Of a stretch of DNA of 64,000 nucleotides, positions 18,580 to 26,808 are shown piece by piece. Every line of letters begins with the position of its first letter. Within the stretch, counting starts at the first letter, position 1. The stretch spans positions 62,001-126,000 of the forward strand of contig NZ_JBBAYJ010000002.1 of the NCBI RefSeq assembly GCF_037153975.1. Reading direction: 5' to 3'. The notes under the pieces were generated by a model. That model searched no databases. It was not told where the DNA came from and was given only the letters and a program-made list of their open reading frames with translations. The position numbers were made by a program, and so were the translations under genes. The stretch comes from Aquipuribacter sp. SD81. GTDB lineage: Bacteria; Actinomycetota; Actinomycetes; Actinomycetales; JBBAYJ01.

Positions 18580-19263
18580 TCAGTCCCCGCCGGGTCGCAC
18601 GAGCCCCAGCTCGTAGGCGAGGGCGATCGCCTGCGGGCGGTCCCGGGCGCCCAGCTTGTCGAGCACCCGGCCGAGGTGGGTCTTCACGGTGGTCTCGCCG
18701 AGGTACAGCCGCGCCGCTACCTCGGCGTTCGACAGGCCGCGGGCCACGAGGCGGAGCACGTCGGTCTCGCGGGGCGTGAGGCGCTGCAGGACGGGCGACG
18801 CCGCGGGCGCGGCCGGCCGGGTGGCGTAGCCGGCCACGACGTGCGGCACGACGGCGGGGTCGAGCACCCCGCGACCGGCGGCCGCCTCGCGGACCGCCTC
18901 GAGCAGCCGCTCCGGCGGCGAGGACTTGAGCAGGAACCCGGTCACGAGCTGACGGAGGGCCGCGTCGACGACCGGCTCGTCGTCGAAGGTCGTGAGCACG
19001 ACGACGCGCGAGGTGACGCCTGCCTCCCGCAGCCGGGCGGCGGCGGCGAGCCCGTCGAGGCGCGGCATGCGGACGTCGAGCAGCACGACGTCGGGCCTCT
19101 CCCGGGTCACGACCTCGACGGCCTGGACCCCGTCGACCGCCTCCCCGACGACCTCGACGTCCGCCTCGCCGTCGAGCAGCATCCGCAGCCCGGCGCGCAC
19201 CATCGCCTCGTCGTCGCACACGACCACGCGCACCGGCGGGCCCACGCCCTCGCGCGCGCTCAC
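18580..19263 (-). CDS. NarL/LuxR-family response regulator
   Basis: 227 aa. Receiver domain with acidic pocket CDDE, phospho-acceptor Asp63 in VVLLDVRMP, Thr in VLTTFDD and Lys in FLLKSSPP. A linker leads to a C-terminal LuxR-type helix-turn-helix (LTPRETDVLRLVARGLSNAEV, here given in pieces: LTPRETDVL and GLSNAEVAARL). GTG start overlaps the kinase stop (GTGA). It should act on the divergent promoter region at 20.4-20.6 kb, where nested inverted repeats lie. Confidence 0.92.
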   Translation of the reverse strand: MSAREGVGPPVRVVVCDDEAMVRAGLRMLLDGEADVEVVGEAVDGVQAVEVVTRERPDVVLLDVRMPRLDGLAAAARLREAGVTSRVVVLTTFDDEPVVDAALRQLVTGFLLKSSPPERLLEAVREAAAGRGVLDPAVVPHVVAGYATRPAAPAASPVLQRLTPRETDVLRLVARGLSNAEVAARLYLGETTVKTHLGRVLDKLGARDRPQAIALAYELGLVRPGGD

Positions 19264-20417
19264 GCGGGCACCGGCAGCTCGGCACGGACCGCGAAGCCAC
19301 CGCCGTGCGGCCCCGCGTGCAGCGAGCCGCCGAACAGGGACACCCGCTCGCGCATGCCGACGAGGCCGTGCCCGCCGACCCCGTCCTCGGAACGCGCGGC
19401 CGGCACCGGTCCCCGCGGTCCGGCGTCCACCACCTCCAGGCACACGGTGTCGCCGGCCCAGCGGACGGTGAGGTCGATCGGCGAGCCCGGCGCGTGGCGC
19501 AGCGCGTTCGACGTCGCCTCCTGCAGCACCCGGAACGCCGACGCGTCGAGGGCGGCCGGCAGGGCCCGGCGCGGCTCGCCCTCGACGTGCAGGCGGACGG
19601 TCGTGCCGGTCGCCTCGAGGTCCGCGACGAGGTCGTCGAGGCGCGCGAGCGACGGCGCGGGCGCGAGGGTGTCGCCGTCGCCCGCGCGAACGAGCCCGAC
19701 CACCCGGCGCAGCTCCTCCACGCCACGGCGGCCGAGGGCCTCGACCTGCTGCAGGGCCTCGCGCTCGACCGGCCGGTCGGCGAGGCGGTGCCGCACGACG
19801 CCGACCTGCAGCGTCATCACGCTCATCGTGTGGGCGACGGCGTCGTGCAGCTCGCGGGAGATGCGCGCACGCTCCTCGGCGACCACCTGCTGCTCCCGCA
19901 GCGCGCGCTCGCGCCGCAGCTGCTGCGACAGCGCGGCGAGCTCGAGGGCCCGGGCGCGCTCGCGGCGCAGCAGCAGCCCCATCACCCAGCCGAGGCCGAG
20001 GATGACGGCGAAGAAGAGGAACTCCCACACCGTCTCCCCCGCCACCACGAGGGTGACGGCCGGCACGAGCACCGCGACGGCGTAGGCGGCGGCGGAGCGT
20101 CGCGGAGGCAGCCGGTACCCGGCCCACAGCAGCGAGCCGAGCAGCACGATGAGCTGCGCCCCGCCGGGCCCGGGTGAGGCCACGAGCAGCGCGGGCAGCG
20201 GGAAGAGGGCGACCTGCCACAGCGCACCGAGCAGCGGGTGGCGGGCAGAGACGGCGACCCCGGCGCCGAGAGCCACCGCGACCGCGACGCTGCCGACGCC
20301 CAGCTCGACGACCCGCTGGTCGGCGGCGGACTCCACGAGCGCGACACCGGCGGCGGCGAGCGGCAGGCCGACGGCGAGGGCGCGACGGACGCCACGGCGG
20401 GCGAGGACCGGGTGCAC
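19260..20417 (-). CDS. Sensor histidine kinase (HisKA_3 type)
   Basis: 385 aa. Four to five membrane helices in the first 140 residues, a coiled linker, then the HisKA_3 phosphoacceptor ISRELHDAVAHTMSVM with His near residue 188. The HATPase domain follows, including EATSNALRHAPG and GGHGLVGMRERV. It autophosphorylates and passes phosphate to the coupled response regulator. No extracellular sensor domain is present, so the signal is probably perceived in the membrane. A TACCGT box 7 nt before the GTG suggests a leaderless transcript. Confidence 0.92.
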   Translation of the reverse strand: MHPVLARRGVRRALAVGLPLAAAGVALVESAADQRVVELGVGSVAVAVALGAGVAVSARHPLLGALWQVALFPLPALLVASPGPGGAQLIVLLGSLLWAGYRLPPRRSAAAYAVAVLVPAVTLVVAGETVWEFLFFAVILGLGWVMGLLLRRERARALELAALSQQLRRERALREQQVVAEERARISRELHDAVAHTMSVMTLQVGVVRHRLADRPVEREALQQVEALGRRGVEELRRVVGLVRAGDGDTLAPAPSLARLDDLVADLEATGTTVRLHVEGEPRRALPAALDASAFRVLQEATSNALRHAPGSPIDLTVRWAGDTVCLEVVDAGPRGPVPAARSEDGVGGHGLVGMRERVSLFGGSLHAGPHGGGFAVRAELPVPA

Positions 20418-20440
20418 GAGGGTGACGGTAGGGCGCGACC

Positions 20441-20493
20441 GGGACGACCGGGGTCCTCCTGGGGGAGGACCCCCGGAGCGGTCAGGTCGTCCC
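20441..20493. promoter_or_regulatory. Nested inverted repeats between kinase and membrane protein genes
   Basis: An inner hairpin GGGGTCCTCC (20450-20459) / GGAGGACCCC (20464-20473) is enclosed by outer arms GGGACGACC (20441-20449) and GGTCGTCCC (20485-20493). It lies between the divergent starts of the histidine kinase (20417) and the membrane protein (20609). It is a candidate binding site for the response regulator encoded here, or a cruciform. Confidence 0.5.
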
Positions 20494-20608
20494 GCGGTGT
20501 GAGGACGGTCGGGCCGCCGGGCCGATCCGCCCGGGGTGCCGCCGCAACGAGAGTCCTCCTCGACGCCGCACCGACCGGAGCGGCCCCGGAACCCTCACAG
20601 GAGACGTC

Positions 20609-21337
20609 ATGACCACGCACCTCGACCCCCGCACCACGGCCTCCGCCGCACCGACGACCCCGGACCCGGCCGTCCGCGCCGCCGGCGCCCTCGGCCGGCT
20701 CGCCCCGCTCGGCGGCGCCGCGCTCGTGGCCGCCCCGCTGCTCATGCTCGGCGCGTCGGCGACCTCGCCGCCGCAGGCCGACGACAGCCCGGCCGCCTAC
20801 ATCGCGTCGCTCGCCGCTGACCCCGCGCTGAGCGCGGTCTCGGCGGGGCTGTTCCACTACGGCTGGCTGCTGCTCACCTTCGGCGCGCTCGCCGCGCTCA
20901 CCCTCGTCCGCGGCCGGCGCGGGCGGGGCATCGCGACCGTCGGCGCCCTCATGGCGGCGGTCGGCTCGCTGCAGATCAGCGGCCTGCTGCTCGGCGACTG
21001 GTACCTCGCGGCCCTCGGCAACGAGGTGGCGACGGCCGACGCGGTGCGCGTGTTCGAGGTCGCGATGTCCGACGCGTGGGGCGTGACGTGGCTCATGAGC
21101 GCCCGCCTGCTGCCGACGATCGGCTTCCCCGTCCTCTTCGTCGGCCTGGCCCGGGCCGGGGTGCTGCCGTGGTGGCTCGTGCCCGGCTCGCTCGGCACCA
21201 TGGTCGTGCCGTTCGTCGTGCCGGGCCCGCTCGGCCTCGTGCTCGCCGCGCTGTGCTGGGCGCCGACGGCCGTCACCGGCTACCGGATCCTGCGCCGGGC
21301 CCGCGCCGACGTGCGGGCGGCGGAGGCGCTCGCCTGA
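20609..21337 (+). CDS. Hypothetical integral membrane protein next to two-component system
   Basis: 242 aa. A Pro/Thr-rich N-terminus is followed by about six membrane helices; the loop between helices 1 and 2 (SPPQADDSPAAYIASLAADP) is extracellular and acidic. The layout resembles DUF4386-like small membrane proteins but I cannot assign a family firmly. ATG has AGGAG 5 nt upstream. Its position divergent from a NarL-type two-component pair suggests it is the pair's main target. Confidence 0.75.
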   Translation: MTTHLDPRTTASAAPTTPDPAVRAAGALGRLAPLGGAALVAAPLLMLGASATSPPQADDSPAAYIASLAADPALSAVSAGLFHYGWLLLTFGALAALTLVRGRRGRGIATVGALMAAVGSLQISGLLLGDWYLAALGNEVATADAVRVFEVAMSDAWGVTWLMSARLLPTIGFPVLFVGLARAGVLPWWLVPGSLGTMVVPFVVPGPLGLVLAALCWAPTAVTGYRILRRARADVRAAEALA

Positions 21338-21411
21338 GCGCACCCGCGGGTGACCGACGGCGTGGCGCCTGCCCGCCGGGCGACGCCGGGCCGGCGAGCA
21401 GGTACCCGCGC

Positions 21412-21446
21412 GAGGCGGTGTGCCCCCACTGGGGGTACACCGCCTC
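21412..21446. repeat. TGCCCCCA palindromic element, copy A
   Basis: A 35-bp near-perfect palindrome with arms GAGGCGGTGTGCCCCCA and TGGGGGTACACCGCCTC around one C. It lies between the convergent ends of the membrane protein and enolase-family genes. About 80 bp around it (from roughly 21371) match copy B at 35.5 kb with only a few differences. As RNA it would form a long hairpin and could terminate both genes. Confidence 0.85.
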
Positions 21447-21485
21447 GTCGCATGCCCCGTCCCTCGTGCGGCAGCGAGGACCGAC

Positions 21486-22652
21486 TCAGGCCGAGGCGTC
21501 GACGTGGCCGCGGGGACGCGGCCAGTCCTCCGGGGACACGTGCAGCGACGCCCGCGGCGGGCGGGCGTGGTTGCCGACGAGCGTGACGGGCGTCCGGCCC
21601 GCCTCGTCGAGCGAGGCGGTGTCGAGGCTGAAGCCGTTGCCCGGGGCGTCCCCGAGCACGTAGCCACCGTCGGCCACCTCCATGTCCGCCACGAGGCCGA
21701 CCGGCCACCCGAGGTCCTGCACCTCGATGGTGAGCATGTTCGGCATCGCGGTCGCCGCGGCGGCCACGGCCGGCGTGAAGCCGACCGGGCTGACGGGCAG
21801 GCCGCGCGCGTGAGCGGCGAGGGACACCCGCAGGGAGAACGTCGTGCCCCAGCCCCAGCCCGTCTGCACGACGTCGAGCGCGTCGGCGTCCAGCAGCGGC
21901 ACGAACTGCTCGAGGCCGGTGAGGTTCTCCCCGCTGGCGACCCCGGCCGTCACCGAGCCCCTGACCGCGGCGAGCCCGGCCGCGTCCCAGCGGCGCACGG
22001 GCTCCTCGACCCACGTGAGGTCGAGCTCGCGCTCGATGCGGCTGATGTGCCGGACGGCCTGGGAGCGGTGCCACGCCTCGTTCGCGTCGAGCATGAGCCC
22101 GGGGTCGGCGCTGTTGGCGGCGTAGACGTCGCGCAGCAGCCGCAGGCGCCGCAGGTCGTCGGCCACGAGCCGACCGCCCTTGAGCTTGACCGCGCGGAAG
22201 CCCCGCTCCACGAACCGGGCGTGCAGGCCTGCGAGCTCCTCGTCGCCCAGGTGCATGTCGAGCGCGGAGGCGTACCCGGGCACGAAGCGGTCGCGACCCC
22301 CGAGCAGGCGCCACAGCGGCTCGCCCGCCGCCTTCGCCTTGATGTCCCACAGCGCCATGTCGAGGGCCCCGATCGCCCCGGCGGTGAAGCCCTGGTGCCC
22401 GAACTTGAAGACGTGGTCGCACATCCGGTCGTACAGCGCGACGACCGAGCGCGGGTCCTCCCCCGCCACCGCGTGGAACACCCGGTCGACGTCCGGGTGC
22501 GGGCCGACGCCCACCCCCTCCAGGCCGGTGTCGGTCTCCACCACGAGCAGCGAGACGGGCGTGCGGGTCCCCTCGTGGGCGTAGTTGACGTCACCGATGG
22601 GCCGGCCCCACTCGTGGTACGTGGTCAGGCTGCGGTAACCGGTGATCTTCAC
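21486..22652 (-). CDS. Enolase-superfamily sugar acid dehydratase (mandelate racemase/muconate lactonizing type)
   Basis: 388 aa. Capping domain, then (beta/alpha)7 barrel with KxK (Lys156, Lys158), and metal ligands Asp189 (LMLDAN), Glu216 (WVEEPV) and Glu242 (SGENLTG). At the sixth and seventh strands, where most sugar acid dehydratases carry an Asp-His pair, the sequence is QTGWGWGTT and VSPVGFTP (Val290 at the His position). It is predicted to dehydrate an aldonate to a 2-keto-3-deoxy acid; the neighbouring operon suggests L-galactonate or L-fuconate. A cycloisomerase role is an alternative. GTG start with GAGGAG upstream, divergent from the GntR regulator. Confidence 0.85.
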   Translation of the reverse strand: MKITGYRSLTTYHEWGRPIGDVNYAHEGTRTPVSLLVVETDTGLEGVGVGPHPDVDRVFHAVAGEDPRSVVALYDRMCDHVFKFGHQGFTAGAIGALDMALWDIKAKAAGEPLWRLLGGRDRFVPGYASALDMHLGDEELAGLHARFVERGFRAVKLKGGRLVADDLRRLRLLRDVYAANSADPGLMLDANEAWHRSQAVRHISRIERELDLTWVEEPVRRWDAAGLAAVRGSVTAGVASGENLTGLEQFVPLLDADALDVVQTGWGWGTTFSLRVSLAAHARGLPVSPVGFTPAVAAAATAMPNMLTIEVQDLGWPVGLVADMEVADGGYVLGDAPGNGFSLDTASLDEAGRTPVTLVGNHARPPRASLHVSPEDWPRPRGHVDASA

Positions 22653-22687
22653 GGTGCTCCTCGGTTCTGGCGGTGTTCGGCGGGCGG

Positions 22688-22703
22688 TTGAACATGTGAC
22701 GTC
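22688..22703. promoter_or_regulatory. Candidate GntR operator 1
   Basis: TTGAACATGTGACGTC lies between the divergent dehydratase (22652) and GntR (22745) genes. Read on the minus strand it contains CGTCACATGTTCAA, which differs at one base from the site at 26772-26785 upstream of the transporter and catabolic operon. The recurrence at promoters of the same locus supports an operator for the FadR-type regulator. Confidence 0.5.
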
Positions 22704-22744
22704 TTGCTACGCTCGCCGCGGCGCGAGCGGGAGGTGACGAGGCG

Positions 22745-23479
22745 ATGGCAGACCGCACGACCCAGCGGCCCCGCGAGGACACCGGCCGGCCGGCGCGGCG
22801 GGCCGACGCCGTCGTCGACGCGCTGCTGGAGGACATCGTCTCCGGCGAGCTCGCCACCGGGCAGCTCGTCCCCAACGAGGCGGCGCTGTGCCTCGCGCAC
22901 GGCGTGAGCCGCACGGTCGTGCGGGAGGCCGTCAAGGCGCTGGAGTCGCACGGGCTGCTGACGGTCCGGCAGGGCATCGGCACGACCGTCACCCCGCAGG
23001 AGGCGTGGAACCTGCTGGAGCCGCGGGTGCTCGCGGCCGTCGTCGAGCACGACGAGCAGTTCCACGTGCTCGACCAGCTCGTGGCCGTCCGGACGGCGCT
23101 GGAGTCCGGCATGGCCGCCGACGCGGCCCGGATGGCGGGTCCCGACGACCTCGCGGACCTGCGCCGCATGCTCGACGAGCTCGACGACCTCGTCGACGAC
23201 CCCGAGCGGATGGACGACGCCGACGTCGCCTTCCACGAGCGGATCATGCTCGCCTCCGGCAACCAGCTCGGCCGCGCCATCGTCCGGACCGTGCACGCCG
23301 AGGCCCGACGCAGCCGCCGCTACAGCGGCGTGGTCGGCCCGGTCGACCGCCGCGAGACCAACCGGCAGCACCGGGAGGTCCTGAAGGCCATCGGGTCCGG
23401 CGACGCCGCCGCGGCGGAGCGGGCGATGGCCGCGCACATCGAGAGCAGCTGGGAGCGGCGCCGGCCCCGCAACGGCTGA
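22745..23479 (+). CDS. GntR family regulator, FadR (FCD) subfamily
   Basis: 244 aa. N-terminal winged helix with NEAALCLAHGVSRTVVREAV and SHGLLTVRQGIGTTV, followed by an all-helical FCD ligand domain with metal-binding candidates Asp (DADVAFHERI) and His (FHERI, NRQHREVL). Such regulators sense sugar acids or related metabolites and usually repress catabolic genes. It lies at the centre of the sugar locus, divergent from the dehydratase. ATG preceded by GGGAGG. Shared motifs at 22.69, 26.77 and 35.49 kb are its probable sites. Confidence 0.9.
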   Translation: MADRTTQRPREDTGRPARRADAVVDALLEDIVSGELATGQLVPNEAALCLAHGVSRTVVREAVKALESHGLLTVRQGIGTTVTPQEAWNLLEPRVLAAVVEHDEQFHVLDQLVAVRTALESGMAADAARMAGPDDLADLRRMLDELDDLVDDPERMDDADVAFHERIMLASGNQLGRAIVRTVHAEARRSRRYSGVVGPVDRRETNRQHREVLKAIGSGDAAAAERAMAAHIESSWERRRPRNG

Positions 23480-23484
23480 GCCCC

Positions 23485-24387
23485 TCACCCCTTCACCCCG
23501 CCGGCCGTCAGGCCGGTCACGAGGAAGCGCTGCGCGAAGGCGAACACGAGCAGCACCGGCAGCACCGAGACGATCGTGGCGAGCGCGAGCGTCGGCAGGT
23601 CGATGACGGCCGCGCCCGCCGCGCTCGGGTTGAAGGCCGGCGTGGACGACAGCAGGGCCGACAGCCCGATCTGGACCGGGTAGTCGTCGCTGCTCGGCAG
23701 CATGACGAACGGCAGGAAGTAGTTGTTCCAGTTCTGCACGAAGCTGAAGAACCCGACCAGCGCCACGACGGGCGCCGACAGCGGCAGCGCGATGTGGAGG
23801 AACAGCCGCAGCTCCCCGCACCCGTCGATCCGCGCCGCCTCCAGCAGCGAGCGCGAGATGCTCGAGGAGAAGTAGATGTAGGCGAGGTACACCCCGAACG
23901 GGAAGAACGAGAACGGCAGCACGACCGCCGCTGCCGTGCCGATGAGGCCGACGGCATTCATCTCGAGGAACACCGGCAGCACGAGGGCCGTGTTCGGCAT
24001 GAGCATGACGACGAGCGTCGTCAGCAGCAGCGTCCGCCGCGCCCGGAAGCGCGTGAGGGCGAGGGCGTACCCCGCCGGTATGGACACGAGCAGCGTGAGC
24101 GCGAGGGCGGCGAGGGAGTAGTACGCCGAGTTGCCCACCCAGGTGAGGATCGCGGCGTCCTGGAAGCCGACGAGCGATCGCCAGTTCTCCGCGAGCTGGC
24201 CGAGGCTTCCCGGCGAGAGCGGCGCGTCGCGGACGAGCGACGCGCCCGACCGCGTCGCGGCGAGCAGCAGCCACAGCAGCGGCAGCGCGAAGAACACGAC
24301 GAACACTGCGTGCACGAGCGCCGCCACCGCACCACCGGCGGTGGGTCGGCGTGCGGGACGCGTGCCGGTGCGCGTGAGCGTGCTCAC
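23485..24387 (-). CDS. ABC sugar transporter permease, MalG type
   Basis: 300 aa with six membrane helices. The EAA loop reads SLLEAARIDGCGELRLFLHI, matching the consensus for coupling to the cytoplasmic ATPase. MalG-type features include PVFLEMNAVGL and a C-terminal GLTAGGVKG. It forms the channel with the overlapping MalF-type permease. GTG start overlaps the upstream stop (GTGA). No ATPase gene is present in the operon, so a shared MsiK-like ATPase elsewhere in the genome probably energises it, as is usual in actinomycetes. Confidence 0.92.
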   Translation of the reverse strand: MSTLTRTGTRPARRPTAGGAVAALVHAVFVVFFALPLLWLLLAATRSGASLVRDAPLSPGSLGQLAENWRSLVGFQDAAILTWVGNSAYYSLAALALTLLVSIPAGYALALTRFRARRTLLLTTLVVMLMPNTALVLPVFLEMNAVGLIGTAAAVVLPFSFFPFGVYLAYIYFSSSISRSLLEAARIDGCGELRLFLHIALPLSAPVVALVGFFSFVQNWNNYFLPFVMLPSSDDYPVQIGLSALLSSTPAFNPSAAGAAVIDLPTLALATIVSVLPVLLVFAFAQRFLVTGLTAGGVKG

Positions 24388-25334
24388 GAGGCGTCCGTGT
24401 CGAAGAGGCCGCCGCGCGCGACGAAGACCGACGACAGCCCGAGCGACACCACGAGCAGCAGCACCGAGATGGCCGCGCTGCCGTTGAAGTCGGCGAGGCT
24501 GAACGCGTACTGGTACGCGAGCTGGTTGAGCGAGTAGTCGTTCGGCACGACGGCGTTGCTCGCCTGCGACAGCAGCGTCGGCTCCACGAACAGCTGCGTT
24601 CCCGCGGCCAGGGACAGGATCACCATGTACGTCACCCACTTCCGGATGAGCGGCAGCTGGATGGACCACGCGATGCGCACCGGGCCGGCGCCGTCGATGC
24701 GGGCGGCCTCCATGACGTCGTCGGGGATGTTGTTGAGGGCACCGAACATGACGAGGATCCAGCCGCCGGCGCCGGTCCAGAACGCGATGAGCGCGAAGAC
24801 CACGGGCAGGTTCGTCGGCTGGATGGTGTCGTTGAAGCTCTCGTACCCGAGCAGGCGCAGCAGCGGCGCCGCCGGACTCGCGACCGGGTTGAGCAGGAAC
24901 AGCCACAGCAGCACGCTCGAGGCGCCCGCGAGCGCGCCCGGCACGTAGTACGCGAAGCGCAGCGCCGTGCCCACCCACCGGCGGCTGACGGCGTGGACGA
25001 GCAGCGCGAGCACGACGACGAGCACGACGAGCAGCACGAGCCACAGCCCGACGAAGAGCGCGACGTGCCGCGCTGCGCCGGGGAAGCGGAAGTCCTGCAC
25101 GACCCGGGCGTAGTTGTCGACGCCGGCGAAGCCGCCCGTCGCGTCGGTGAACGAGAGCCACAGCGCGTACACGGCGGGGCCGAGGCCGAACGCGAGCAGC
25201 AGCACGGTGTACGGCAGGACGAGGAGGACGGGGACCAGGCTCGCGCGGCGCCGTCCGGGGCGCGGGCCGGTCGCCGGCCCCGCTGCACGACGCAGCGGGG
25301 CGGCGGCCTTCTGGGCGGTGGCCACGGAGCTCAA
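24384..25334 (-). CDS. ABC sugar transporter permease, MalF type
   Basis: 316 aa with six helices. The opening helix PVLLVLPYTVLLLAFGLGP and the EAA loop DDVMEAARIDGAGPVRIAWS are typical of MalF/UgpA-type carbohydrate permeases. It partners the downstream permease and the upstream lipoprotein. ATG follows the substrate-binding gene by 7 bp, so all three are one transcription unit read away from the catabolic operon. Confidence 0.92.
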   Translation of the reverse strand: MSSVATAQKAAAPLRRAAGPATGPRPGRRRASLVPVLLVLPYTVLLLAFGLGPAVYALWLSFTDATGGFAGVDNYARVVQDFRFPGAARHVALFVGLWLVLLVVLVVVLALLVHAVSRRWVGTALRFAYYVPGALAGASSVLLWLFLLNPVASPAAPLLRLLGYESFNDTIQPTNLPVVFALIAFWTGAGGWILVMFGALNNIPDDVMEAARIDGAGPVRIAWSIQLPLIRKWVTYMVILSLAAGTQLFVEPTLLSQASNAVVPNDYSLNQLAYQYAFSLADFNGSAAISVLLLVVSLGLSSVFVARGGLFDTDAS

Positions 25335-25341
25335 CCGCCCG

Positions 25342-26706
25342 TCACTCGACGGTGTAGCCGTTGACCTGGGCCTCGTTGCGGATCGCCTCGCCCCAGGTGT
25401 CGAGGTTGTCGACCACCGACCCGCCCGCGGTCACGAGCGGCGTCATGGTGTCCGCCCACACGGCCTCCTGGCTGAAGGCCGGCGCGCCCCAGCCGTCCCA
25501 GATGACGGAGCCGGCCTCGGTGAGGGCCGAGAGGTCGGTGGCGTAGTAGCCGCTCTCCTCCTGCTGCGCGAGCCACTTCTCGGCCGCCGGGGCGTAGGCG
25601 GGGTAGCCCGGCGCCTGCTCGACCTGGTACGCGTCGTCGGTGGTGACGAACTCGACGAAGTCGGCCGCGAGCTCCGGGTTCTCGGAGTGGCTGGAGACGA
25701 ACCACGTGCCGCCGCCGACGTTGCCGGTCACGGCCTCCTCGCCCTCCCACGGCAGCGGGGCGGCCACGCCGAGTCGGCCCTCGGGCAGCGCTAGCGAGTC
25801 GGGGTTGTTGAAGATCGCGCCGGCGAACCACGCCGGGCCCGGCATCATGAGGACCTTCTCGCTGTACTCCTGCACGAACTCCGGCGCGAAGACGCTGAGC
25901 GTCGTGAGCGAGCCGTCGGCGACGCCCGCGTCGATGACCTCGGCGGCGCGCACGCACTCCGCGGCGGTGGCGTCGACGCTGATGCTGCGCGGTCCGGTCA
26001 CCTGGTTGGCGGGGCAGCGGCTGCCCCACATGAAGACCTCCGGCGTCCACGCGTCGCCCACCGAGCCGGTGATGACGCCCGGGTTCTCCGCCGCGACGCG
26101 CCCGCTCAGCTCGACGTACTCCTCCCACGTCGTCGGCACCTCGTAGCCGAGGTCGTCCATGAGCTGCTGGTCGTACCAGAGGACGACCTGCGCGAGGTCG
26201 TTGCGCAGGCAGTACACCTGGCCCTCGACCGTGCACGGGTCGAGCGAGCCCTCGGTGAAGCCCTCTAGCACCTCGGGGTCGACGAGGCCGTCGTCGAGGA
26301 CGGCGGCGAACGGCTCGTTGCCGGGGGTGGCCTGGCTGGCCCACGACGCGTCGTTGTTCTGCGTGGAGAAGACGACGTCCGGCCAGCCCTCGCCGGCCTG
26401 GTCGTACAGGTTCATGCGCGTCTTGAAGGTGTCGGAGCCGTTGGCGGACCCGTCGTAGCTCACGACCTCGACGTCGGCGTCGGGGTTGGCCGCGAGGAAG
26501 GCCTCGGCGGCGGGCGCGCGGGACGCGTCGACCCAGACGGTGATGCCGCCGGAGCCGGCCGAGCCGGCGGCACCGGACGCGCCGGCCCCGGGGGCCGCGA
26601 CGTCCTCGCCGGAGCCGCAGGCGGCGAGCGCGGTGGCGCCGACGACGGCGGCCGTGGCGAGCACGAGCACGCGACGGCGGCGTGCGGGGTGGGGGGAGAT
26701 GAACAT
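25342..26706 (-). CDS. ABC transporter sugar-binding lipoprotein
   Basis: 454 aa family 1 extracellular solute-binding protein. Lipoprotein signal with lipobox LAAC, Cys30 being the lipidated residue, then a Gly/Ala/Ser linker and the two-lobed binding domain (ITVWVDASRAPAAEAFLAANP; WFAGAIFNNP; GNVGGGTWFVSSHSENPE). It captures a mono- or oligosaccharide outside the cell and delivers it to the two permeases. The ligand is inferred from context to be an L-fucose- or L-galactose-type sugar or glycan. ATG has GGAAGGAAC upstream. Its -10 region overlaps the shared operator at 26.75 kb. Confidence 0.92.
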   Translation of the reverse strand: MFISPHPARRRRVLVLATAAVVGATALAACGSGEDVAAPGAGASGAAGSAGSGGITVWVDASRAPAAEAFLAANPDADVEVVSYDGSANGSDTFKTRMNLYDQAGEGWPDVVFSTQNNDASWASQATPGNEPFAAVLDDGLVDPEVLEGFTEGSLDPCTVEGQVYCLRNDLAQVVLWYDQQLMDDLGYEVPTTWEEYVELSGRVAAENPGVITGSVGDAWTPEVFMWGSRCPANQVTGPRSISVDATAAECVRAAEVIDAGVADGSLTTLSVFAPEFVQEYSEKVLMMPGPAWFAGAIFNNPDSLALPEGRLGVAAPLPWEGEEAVTGNVGGGTWFVSSHSENPELAADFVEFVTTDDAYQVEQAPGYPAYAPAAEKWLAQQEESGYYATDLSALTEAGSVIWDGWGAPAFSQEAVWADTMTPLVTAGGSVVDNLDTWGEAIRNEAQVNGYTVE

Positions 26707-26750
26707 GGACGGGGTTCCTTCCCTGGTCGTCCTCGACGCGGGTCGGCGAA

Positions 26751-26800
26751 GGTATGACCACCTCCGCAGGCTTGAACATATGACGACTGACCAATAGCGT
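26751..26800. promoter_or_regulatory. Divergent promoter and candidate GntR operator 2
   Basis: For the catabolic operon: -35 TTGAAC (26772-26777), 17-bp spacer, -10 TAGCGT (26795-26800), then 8 nt to the ATG, so the mRNA is probably leaderless. The spacer holds ATATGACGAC, part of the 14-mer CGTCAYATGTTCAA shared with operator 1. For the transporter, a leftward -10 (TACCTT) overlaps GGTATGAC (26751-26758), a second half-site. Both promoters could thus be controlled by one bound regulator. Confidence 0.55.
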
Positions 26801-26808
26801 CAACGGCG

